From: Chloroflexia bacterium
GTDB lineage: Bacteria; Chloroflexota; Chloroflexia; Thermomicrobiales; JALYUS01
Length of the DNA stretch: 13,507 bases
Assembly (NCBI GenBank): GCA_025924435.1
Contig: JAICIL010000100.1
Location: forward strand, 1-13,507
Direction: 5' to 3'
Every line of letters starts with the position of its first letter. Positions within the stretch are counted from its first letter, which is position 1. Positions 1-5,006 of this stretch are shown one piece after another. Position numbers and translations under genes: made by a program. Under the pieces are notes generated by a model that was given only the letters and a program-made list of their open reading frames with translations, was not told where the DNA came from and made no database searches.

Positions 1-141
1 GCCGAAGCCGGCGGGGGCGGCGACGAGGGTCAGGGGGCGGTGCAGGCCCGCGTCCAGCCGCGCGACCAGGCGGGGGCGGGGGACAACCGCCGGCCGCGGC
101 GGGGGGAGATAGAGCTTCGTCGCTAAAACCGGCGTAGACAT
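1..141 (-). CDS. LuxR/MalT-like ATP-dependent transcriptional regulator, N-terminal fragment
   Basis: The reverse strand from an ATG at 139-141 reads 47 codons without a stop to the window edge. The peptide opens MSTPVLATKLYLPPPRP, continues with VVPRPRLVARLD, and ends LTLVAAPAGFG, the first part of a Walker A P-loop whose GKT/S would lie just outside the window. This start (ATKLY.PPPRP..VPRPRL..RL) is the hallmark N-terminus of large MalT-type (LAL) regulators, which carry an NTPase domain, a TPR-like region and a C-terminal LuxR HTH. Only the beginning of the ATPase domain is visible, so the effector and the presence of the HTH are inferred from the family. There is no Shine-Dalgarno before the ATG, but a TATGAT box sits so that transcription would start at or beside the A of the ATG, suggesting a leaderless mRNA. 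Recognition of the family is firm; specificity is unknown. Confidence 0.85.
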   Translation of the reverse strand, partial: MSTPVLATKLYLPPPRPAVVPRPRLVARLDAGLHRPLTLVAAPAGFG

Positions 142-147
142 GGATTG

Positions 148-153
148 ATCATA
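148..153 (-). promoter_or_regulatory. Candidate -10 box (TATGAT) of the LuxR-like gene, leaderless arrangement
   Basis: On the reverse strand TATGAT (5 of 6 consensus) ends seven bases before the A of the regulator's ATG, which is the normal distance from a -10 box to the transcription start. No good -35 hexamer is visible 16-18 bases upstream, and no ribosome-binding site separates box and start. Leaderless initiation is an inference from this spacing. Confidence 0.4.
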
Positions 154-417
154 AGACACACCGCAAAGTTTAGACAGGGTCTTGGCCCAAGCCAGGATAC
201 GCGCATCGAGAGTCGGACTGACAATGGCTGGAACGAGCGAGTGACGCTACGCGGGCACGAGGGAGGCCAGTTCCAGATGCGCCGCCCGATCAGTGGGCGG
301 ATATCCCGAATATACGACCCGAAAAGCAGTTGCAGAGCCACTCCCCTCCTCCTGCTCCCATGATCCATTCTGATATGACTATATTCCTTTTCTTCCCATA
401 ACCCCTCGTCTAAGCAA

Positions 418-461
418 ATCGACACAGAGCCGATCGCCTTGTCCCGTTAGGCCACGCGGTC
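418..461 (-). other. tRNA 5'-half-like sequence (acceptor-side, D arm, anticodon arm), no T arm
   Basis: On the reverse strand seven bases GACCGCG are followed by TG, a canonical D arm (436-452: stem GCCT/AGGC, loop AACGGGACA), one G, and an anticodon arm (418-434: stem ATCGG/TCGAT with one G-T pair, loop CTCTGTG). The loop has T at position 33 and would read CTG (Gln). Position 37 is T, where functional tRNAs have a purine. Downstream there is no GTTCGAA T-loop and nothing complementary to the 5' acceptor strand. It is therefore not a functional tRNA: either a truncated relic or a chance match. It overlaps the end of the short ORF at 447-545. Confidence 0.3.
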
Positions 462-545
462 AATCTCATCAACGGGCCGGGCACCATCCAGATAGTAGAG
501 CGTGAGAAGCAGTCCGTTCTTCGCGGGCTGCTTCTTCGTTCGCAT
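447..545 (-). CDS. Short ORF of 32 codons, doubtful
   Basis: Reverse-strand ATG to TAA encoding a peptide that starts MRTKKQPAKNGLLLTLYY and ends LDGARPVDEIDRVA. The last half (LLLTLYYLDGARPVDEIDRVA) reads like the first helices of a winged-helix domain, where a 'gene-end' or truncated HTH protein would fit. There is no clear ribosome-binding site, and the reading frame is closed by TGA shortly upstream of the ATG. The stop lies inside the tRNA-like D arm. It may be a remnant of a longer gene or fortuitous; no function is proposed. Confidence 0.2.
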   Translation of the reverse strand: MRTKKQPAKNGLLLTLYYLDGARPVDEIDRVA

Positions 546-627
546 ATAGCTCTTGTGTCGTTCCGTGCCGCATATTACCGGGCCATGTCATGCAGGCTCG
601 GTTCGTCAGTGCGCCATGTGGCCTCAG

Positions 628-850
628 TTATTGACGGTCGTATTCCTGGCTCGCCCCCAACAGCCGCTGCCCCGGCGGAGTGGCGAGGAACCCCTCCCGC
701 AGCTTTGCGTCTCCGATCCTCTCAGCGAGTGGCGCGACCACCGCGACGGCATGGGCAGCGGCGCATCGGACGCGGGAAGTGCGGCGAGTGCTTGCTGTGC
801 CCAGCGCGACGGCCTATTCAAGGGCGGCCAGTCCACCCCCTTGAGCACGC
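628..850 (-). pseudogene. Possible decayed C-terminal fragment of a large TPR/ATPase regulator
   Basis: In one reverse frame ending at TAA (628-630) the translation contains GGLAALE, an in-frame TAG, then AVALGTA, and further on VAPLAERIGDAKLREGFL followed by ATPPGQRLLGASQEYDRQ. 'GRALSLEEAVALAL' and 'ERI.D..LR..FL..P..R.LL' are typical C-terminal phrases of Chloroflexota/Actinobacteria AAA-TPR regulators and cyclase-linked ATPases. The stop codon and the lack of an open N-terminal part argue for a decayed copy. It lies in the same orientation as the LuxR-like gene at 1-141. This rests on motif memory only and could be coincidence in GC-rich sequence. Confidence 0.28.
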
Positions 851-1030
851 GCTGTACCGTGCTCTGATGCGGCCCCGTCGGGCGCGTGAAGCGGAGGCGT
901 GCGCGCCATTCCTTCCCATAGTTCCGCCAATTGCGCTCTCGCCCTTGGCACCGCACAGCATCGCGATGCAGGCGAGCAGTAGCATGGTCACCAAGGGATG
1001 GTGGCGGCCCTTCGAGAATGCATAAGGGCT

Positions 1031-1048
1031 ATGTCGGCTCGCCGACAT
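1031..1048. repeat. 18-bp palindrome, operator-like or small hairpin
   Basis: ATGTCGGC and its exact reverse complement GCCGACAT are separated by two bases (TC). It lies about 70 bp upstream of the candidate promoter of the dehydrogenase gene and 10 bp before the terminator-like hairpin. It could be a protein-binding site or half of a tandem hairpin pair; the sequence does not decide. Confidence 0.5.
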
Positions 1049-1058
1049 CGAAGAGAAT

Positions 1059-1084
1059 GAAAACAGGCTTTGCTGCCTGTTTTC
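1059..1084. terminator. Terminator-like hairpin, bidirectional
   Basis: A perfect 10-bp stem, GAAAACAGGC and GCCTGTTTTC, encloses a 6-base loop (TTTGCT). The A run before and T run after the GC part give a U tract on either strand, which is the usual form of a bidirectional intrinsic terminator. The GC core is short (5 bp). No intact gene ends directly before it, so it may belong to a lost gene or insulate the dehydrogenase promoter. Confidence 0.5.
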
Positions 1085-1115
1085 GTAGGAAACCCTGACA
1101 ACCGATGCCTCATGC

Positions 1116-1144
1116 TTGACGGATGCGGCGAGCGGGCGGATGAT
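1116..1144 (+). promoter_or_regulatory. Candidate sigma-70-type promoter of the molybdopterin dehydrogenase gene
   Basis: TTGACG (5 of 6 to the -35 consensus), 17 bp, then GATGAT (4 of 6 to the -10 consensus). Predicted start is near 1151, giving a leader of about 65 bases before the GTG at 1218. It is the best match in the upstream interval; no second hexamer pair was equally good. Confidence 0.4.
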
Positions 1145-1217
1145 TTCGGCTGCCTTGCCCGGACGCGAGGCACGATTTCGCCCGCACGATGAACGATGAA
1201 GCGAAAGGACGTGGCCG

Positions 1218-3479
1218 GTGGCAACAGCGTTCAAGTATGTCGGCAAAGCGACCAGGCGCCAGGATGGGCCGAAGAAACTGACCGGCGAGGAGCAGTTTAC
1301 CGGCGATCTGGCCCTCCCGCGCATGGCGCACGCGCGGCTCGTTAACAGCATCTACGCGAACGCGCGCATCCGGGGCATTGACACGAGCGCCGCCCGCGCG
1401 CTCCCCGGCGTCATTGATGTCTGCACGGCGGAGGACATCCTGCCGATCTGGAAGATGCCGCCCGCCCGCCTGCCGCTCGCGCAGGGGCGCGTCGTCTTCT
1501 ACGGCCAGCCCGTCGCGGTCGTCGTCGCGCAATCCGAGGCGATTGCGGTGGAGGCGGCATCGCTCGTGCAGGTGGACTACGAGGAACTGCCCGTCGTCAT
1601 GGATGCCGAGGCGGCGATGCGGCCGGACTCGGCGCGCGCGATCTTCAAGGAGGAGGGTGGCGCGGACGAGCTGGACATGCACGCGGCGGTCGCGGCGGTC
1701 GCCGAGGAGAAGCGCGATCTGCCGCCGAATGTCGCGGCTTTCAAGCATTACCATCGGGGCGAGATCGAGCAGGGGCTTGCGGAATCCGATGTCGTCATCA
1801 CGCGCAAATACAAGACGAACATGGTCCATCAGTCGTACATCGAGCCGCACTCGACCGTCGCGGTGATGGACAACAGCGGCACGCTCTCCGTCTGGACGAG
1901 CACGCAGGCGATGTTCTACTGCCGCTCGGCGTGCGCGCAGGCGACGGGCCTGCCGGAGAACAGAGTGAAGATGACCGCGATGCCCGTCGGCGGCGGCTTC
2001 GGCGGCAAGTTCCTGCTCTACGAACCGCTGACGGCGATCCTCGCGATCAAGACGCGCCGCCCGGTGCGCTTCGTCCTCTCGCGGATGGAGGAGTTCCTCT
2101 CCGGCAACCCGGCCCCCGGCTGCTTCATCGAACTGACGACGGGCGCGAAGAAGGACGGCACGTTCCACGCGCTCAAGGCGAAGATCGTCTTCGACACGGG
2201 CGCGTTCCCCGGCGCGCCGTCCGGCATCGCCTCGCTCTTGCTCGGTGGCTACTACAAGATTCCGCACCTCGACATCGAGGCGTACGATGTCCACACGAAC
2301 AAGACGACGCTCGGCGCGTACCGCGCCCCCGGCGCGCCGCAGGCGACCTTCGCCATCGAATCGAACGTCAGCCAAATGGCGAAAGAACTGGGGTTGGACG
2401 ACATCGCCTTTCGCCTCAAGAACATCGTCGCGGAAGGTGATCTGCTGCCGGATAACACGCCGTGGGCGCCCGTCGGCCTCAAGAACTGCCTCGAAGCGTT
2501 GCAGCAGCACCCGGCCTGGACGGGGCGCGGCAACGTCGCGGGCGAGGGCGTCGGCGTGGCGGTCGGCGCGTGGTTCGGCGGGCTGGAACCGGCGTCGGCG
2601 GCGTGCCGGTTGAACGCGGACGGTTCGCTCGCCCTCGTCCTCGGCTCGCAGGACATCACCGGCTCGAACACGTCCTTCGCGATCATGGCGGCGGAAGTCT
2701 TCGGCCTCGATGTCGAGAAGGTGCAGATCATCTCCGGCAACACGGACACCGCGCCGTACGCCGGTTCGGCGGGCGGCAGCAAGATTCTCTACACCGTCGG
2801 CCCGGCGGTCATCCAGGCGGTCGAGTCTGCGAAGAAGCAGCTGCTGCAAATCGCCGCCGAGCAGCTGGAAGCGGCCCCGGAGGACCTCGAAATCGCGGAC
2901 GATAAGGTGCGCGTCAAGGGCGCGCCGGGGCAGGAGAAGACGATTGCCGAACTCGCCCGCATGACGATGACCTTCGGCGGGCGGTATGCGCCCGTCTACG
3001 GCAGCGGCACGACGGCGCAGACGAACCGCGCGCCCGGCGCAGCGGCCCACCTCGTGCGGGTCAAGGCGGATGCGGAGACGGGCGATGTGCGCATCACGCA
3101 GTATGTCGCGGCACAGGATGTCGGGCGGGCGATCAACCCGGCGGCGGTGGACGGCCAGATCATGGGCGGCGTCGCGCAGGGGATCGGCTGGGGGCTGTAC
3201 GAGAGCATGGTCTACGACGACCGGGGCACGCTGCTGACCGCCTCATTCCTCGATTACGCCGTGCCGAGCATGGAAGCCGTGCCGCCGATCGAGACGATCA
3301 TCCTGGAGATTCCCGCGCCCGTCGGCCCGTTCGGCGGCAAGGGGATCGGCGAGCCGCCCGTCGTGCCCGGCGCGGCGGCGATTGCCAATGCGATTGCCGA
3401 CGCCATCGGCGTGCGCGTCTACGAAATCCCGATGACGCCGGAGAAGGTTATGCAGGCGGCGCGGGCGAACGGGGCGTAG
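1218..3479 (+). CDS. Xanthine/aldehyde dehydrogenase family protein, molybdopterin-binding large subunit
   Basis: 753 aa, close to the usual length of the stand-alone large (L/A) subunit of molybdenum hydroxylases. The N-terminal Ald_Xan_dh 'hammerhead' domain spans about 15-130 (YVGKATRRQDGPKKLTG, AHARLVNSIYANARI). The molybdopterin-cytosine-dinucleotide region follows, with VGGGFGGK at 257-264, GAYRAPGAPQ at 366-375, SAGGSK at 517-522 and DVGRAINP at 634-641. GIGEPP at 709-714 includes Glu712, equivalent to the base-catalyst glutamate. The AYxCSFR loop of form I CO dehydrogenase is absent, so this is not a true CoxL. The enzyme should hydroxylate an aldehyde or N-heterocycle in the cytoplasm, with electrons passing through partner 2Fe-2S and FAD subunits. 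Neither partner gene is next to it, which is unusual. The GTG start is supported by AAAGGA at 1204-1209, eight bases upstream, and by the family's standard N-terminus. Substrate unknown. Confidence 0.9.
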   Translation: MATAFKYVGKATRRQDGPKKLTGEEQFTGDLALPRMAHARLVNSIYANARIRGIDTSAARALPGVIDVCTAEDILPIWKMPPARLPLAQGRVVFYGQPVAVVVAQSEAIAVEAASLVQVDYEELPVVMDAEAAMRPDSARAIFKEEGGADELDMHAAVAAVAEEKRDLPPNVAAFKHYHRGEIEQGLAESDVVITRKYKTNMVHQSYIEPHSTVAVMDNSGTLSVWTSTQAMFYCRSACAQATGLPENRVKMTAMPVGGGFGGKFLLYEPLTAILAIKTRRPVRFVLSRMEEFLSGNPAPGCFIELTTGAKKDGTFHALKAKIVFDTGAFPGAPSGIASLLLGGYYKIPHLDIEAYDVHTNKTTLGAYRAPGAPQATFAIESNVSQMAKELGLDDIAFRLKNIVAEGDLLPDNTPWAPVGLKNCLEALQQHPAWTGRGNVAGEGVGVAVGAWFGGLEPASAACRLNADGSLALVLGSQDITGSNTSFAIMAAEVFGLDVEKVQIISGNTDTAPYAGSAGGSKILYTVGPAVIQAVESAKKQLLQIAAEQLEAAPEDLEIADDKVRVKGAPGQEKTIAELARMTMTFGGRYAPVYGSGTTAQTNRAPGAAAHLVRVKADAETGDVRITQYVAAQDVGRAINPAAVDGQIMGGVAQGIGWGLYESMVYDDRGTLLTASFLDYAVPSMEAVPPIETIILEIPAPVGPFGGKGIGEPPVVPGAAAIANAIADAIGVRVYEIPMTPEKVMQAARANGA

Positions 3480-3488
3480 TTTTCCTCA

Positions 3489-3556
3489 CCCCTTCCCCTC
3501 CATCGCCCGGAGACCGAGGAACGGAGGAGTTCGTTCGGCGATGGAGAGGGAAGGGG
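3489..3556. repeat. Inverted repeat IR1 after the dehydrogenase gene
   Basis: A pyrimidine-rich arm (3489-3507, CCCCTTCCC...CATCGCC) is matched by a purine-rich arm (3537-3556, GGCGATGG...GGGAAGGGG) with one extra A in the second arm. The spacer is about 29 bases. It starts 10 bases after the stop at 3479 and lies between two convergent genes, so an RNA hairpin here could end or protect the transcript. There is no clear U tract. The arm sequence differs from the two later inverted repeats, but its position after a stop is the same. Confidence 0.7.
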
Positions 3557-3666
3557 ATCGAGTTCTCCGGCAGGAGATGCGATCGCCCGATAATAGGCAG
3601 GAGGCGGTCGGGATAGCATCGTCGTGCGCCCCGCTCAGTCCCCAGTCCTTTGCCCTCGGTCCTTCG

Positions 3667-3987
3667 TCACGATGGCGGGCCGTGCGGGCCGCGCGGGTCA
3701 TAGACGCCGTAGGGCTGTTCCGAATTCCACGGTTTTTCGGGAGGCATCGGGACATTCACCGGCAGGAAATAGCCGATGATCGCGCCGATGATACCCGTCG
3801 CGATGGCGACGATCCAGAGCGGCGAATGGCGGAAGATCAGCGGGACGATGACGAAGGTGGAGGCGAAGACCCAGCAGCAGACGCCCGCCTGCGCGCGGCG
3901 CGTGCGGCGGCGGATGCGCTCGAAGGCCTGCCGCTGGCGCGGGTCAATATCGAAGTCCGGTCGTGATCGGGGCGAGTCATCGCGCAT
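3667..3987 (-). CDS. Small membrane protein with two transmembrane helices, unknown function
   Basis: 106 aa. A charged cytoplasmic N-terminus (DFDIDPRQRQAFERIRRRTRR, about residues 11-31) is followed by two hydrophobic segments at about 35-53 and 56-75, and a short proline-rich tail (VPMPPEKPWN and onward). The Arg-rich flank before the first helix predicts both ends in the cytoplasm. The ATG is preceded at suitable distance by AAGGGA on the reverse strand. A TATACT box about 45 bases upstream could be its -10, without a good -35. It is convergent with the dehydrogenase gene and divergent from the TetR gene. No family was recognised, but codon use and RBS support a real gene. Confidence 0.65.
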   Translation of the reverse strand: MRDDSPRSRPDFDIDPRQRQAFERIRRRTRRAQAGVCCWVFASTFVIVPLIFRHSPLWIVAIATGIIGAIIGYFLPVNVPMPPEKPWNSEQPYGVYDPRGPHGPPS

Positions 3988-4124
3988 CGGCGTATTCCCT
4001 TATCCGAAACAACAGGAGCAGCACAGGGGACAGTATACTACGCGGCGCGCGACGGCACTTCCCGTTCAACGATCTGACGGGGAATCCTAACCCCCACTGC
4101 CCGGAGGGCGACGATCATCCCATC

Positions 4125-4153
4125 TTGACATCCCGCCTCGCATTCCATAGAAT
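4125..4153 (+). promoter_or_regulatory. Strong sigma-70-type promoter of the TetR gene
   Basis: A perfect TTGACA (4125-4130), exactly 17 bp, then TAGAAT (4148-4153, 5 of 6). Transcription should begin near 4160, giving a leader of about 35 bases to the ATG at 4195. This is the best promoter match in the window. Confidence 0.8.
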
Positions 4154-4165
4154 GAGTATTACTCA
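4153..4165. promoter_or_regulatory. Palindromic operator, probably of the adjacent TetR protein
   Basis: TGAGTATTACTCA is a perfect 13-bp palindrome around a central T. It shares its first base with the -10 hexamer and covers the predicted transcription start, so a bound dimer would block RNA polymerase. TetR-family proteins commonly repress their own genes from such sites. Assigning it to this TetR is an inference from position. Confidence 0.65.
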
Positions 4166-4194
4166 GTTGTGACCGGGGAGTGAAAGGGAAGTGG

Positions 4195-4824
4195 ATGGTT
4201 GTCACGGCGGCAAACGGAACCGCGCGGCGCGTGCAGACCGAGGCGGTGCGGCGCGAGCAGATTCTCACCGCGATGCGGCAATTAATTGCGGAGCAGGGGT
4301 ACGAGCGGACGACGACGGCGCAGATCGCCCGGCGCGCGGGCATCTCCGAGGGGACGATCTACAACTACTTCTCCTCCAAAGGTGCGATCGTCAAGGCGCT
4401 CGCCGCGCAGGCGCAGCGGATGACGATGGAGCGGGCGTTCGCGCGGGCCGTGCCGGGGTTGCAGGGGGCCGCGCTGATCCGCGTGATGCTCGAAGGGGCG
4501 TTCGAGGCGGCGCACGAGCACGCCGATTTGATGCGCGCCTTCGCCCTCAACGTGGATTTCCACGACCCCGCCCAACCCGGCGTCGTCTGCACCTCCGCCG
4601 AGGCGGACGTGGAGGCCCTCGCCGGTCTCGATGCCTTCCTGCGCGGCCAGCAGGAGACGGGGCTGATCCCCCGCAGCGTGGATATCCCGGTGATGACGCG
4701 GCTGATCTTCGGCACCGTCAATCAGGCGATGGAGGATTGCATCGTCGGCGGCCATGCGGAGCATGAGCGCACGTACATTGACCTGATGGTCCGCATGTTC
4801 AGCCGCGCCCTCTATATCGAGTGA
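4195..4824 (+). CDS. TetR/AcrR family transcriptional regulator
   Basis: 209 aa, typical TetR length. The N-terminal HTH is clear: RREQILTAMRQLIAEQGYER at about 19-38, then TTAQIARRAGISEGTIYNYF at about 40-59, with the usual F-x-SK sequel. The alpha-helical C-terminal domain (about 75-205) is the dimer and ligand module and is too variable to name a ligand. I chose the ATG at 4195 because AAGGGA lies five bases before it. The in-frame GTG at 4180 touches its only GGGGA and adds five poorly conserved residues. It is expressed from the promoter at 4125-4153 and probably self-repressed through 4153-4165. The cytochrome P450 gene 182 bp downstream is its likely target, as in TetR-type Bm3R1 and CYP102A1, but that is inference. 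Confidence 0.9.
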   Translation: MVVTAANGTARRVQTEAVRREQILTAMRQLIAEQGYERTTTAQIARRAGISEGTIYNYFSSKGAIVKALAAQAQRMTMERAFARAVPGLQGAALIRVMLEGAFEAAHEHADLMRAFALNVDFHDPAQPGVVCTSAEADVEALAGLDAFLRGQQETGLIPRSVDIPVMTRLIFGTVNQAMEDCIVGGHAEHERTYIDLMVRMFSRALYIE

Positions 4825-4840
4825 TCCGATCCCGTCGGAT
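4824..4840. repeat. Short inverted repeat at the end of the TetR gene
   Basis: ATCCGA and TCGGAT flank a 5-base spacer, beginning in the last base of the TetR stop codon. A 6-bp stem without a T run is weak as a terminator; it might attenuate read-through into the P450 gene or be chance. Confidence 0.35.
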
Positions 4841-4940
4841 AGGGACAATACGGTCCATAGGATGCGTTTGCACGTCTCCCGGTACGCGTAGAGTGGGCGC
4901 GAAAGAGGAAAAGAGGGGAATCGGCCCTTTCGTTTGTTTT

Positions 4941-4959
4941 ATGAGTGGCACCCACTTAT
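4941..4959. promoter_or_regulatory. Operator-like imperfect palindrome upstream of the P450 gene
   Basis: ATGAGTGG and CCACTTAT pair at 7 of 8 positions around CAC. The outer half-site TGAGT is the same as in the palindrome at the TetR promoter, and the opposite half ACTTA differs from ACTCA by one base, but the spacing between half-sites is 7 bp instead of 3. It lies about 50 bp before the P450 start, between a weak TTGTTT and TATTTG that could be -35 and -10 elements 17 bp apart. It is a candidate second TetR site. Confidence 0.4.
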
Positions 4960-5006
4960 TTGGGATAGCGCCGGGCATCGGCGACTCAAGGAAAGGGGAG
5001 ACAGCG

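Larger units (their letters stand above)
142..1115. other. Gene-poor interval with decayed-looking fragments
   Basis: Nearly 1 kb without an intact gene I can defend. Open frames exist on both strands, but none shows a recognisable domain plus a ribosome-binding site. Composition is mixed: the part from about 142 to 430 is less GC-rich than the genes around it, with several AT-rich patches (for example around 361-420). Within the interval I see, on the reverse strand, a tRNA-5'-half-like sequence (418-461), a short ORF (447-545) and a possible regulator remnant (about 628-850), then two hairpins (1031-1048 and 1059-1084). It looks like an eroded intergenic region, possibly the remains of one or more lost genes. 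Confidence 0.6.

Noticed and set aside
282..300. Hairpin CCGCCC-GATCAGT-GGGCGG
   Set aside because: Only a 6-bp stem without T run and no adjacent gene end; common by chance at this GC content.
418..461. Functional tRNA-Gln gene
   Set aside because: No T arm, no pairing 3' acceptor strand, and a pyrimidine at position 37.
553..1025. Forward open frames of 104 and 156 codons in the gene-poor interval
   Set aside because: No recognisable domain, no good ribosome-binding site, and composition like random GC-rich sequence.
1110..3050. Very long open frame antisense to the dehydrogenase gene
   Set aside because: Arg/Asp/Val-rich translation without domains, produced by GC-biased third positions of the real gene; the forward frame has complete family motifs.
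1218..3479. Form I carbon monoxide dehydrogenase large subunit (CoxL)
   Set aside because: The AYxCSFR active-site loop is missing; GAYRAPGAPQ is found at the equivalent place, pointing to the xanthine/aldehyde oxidase-like branch.
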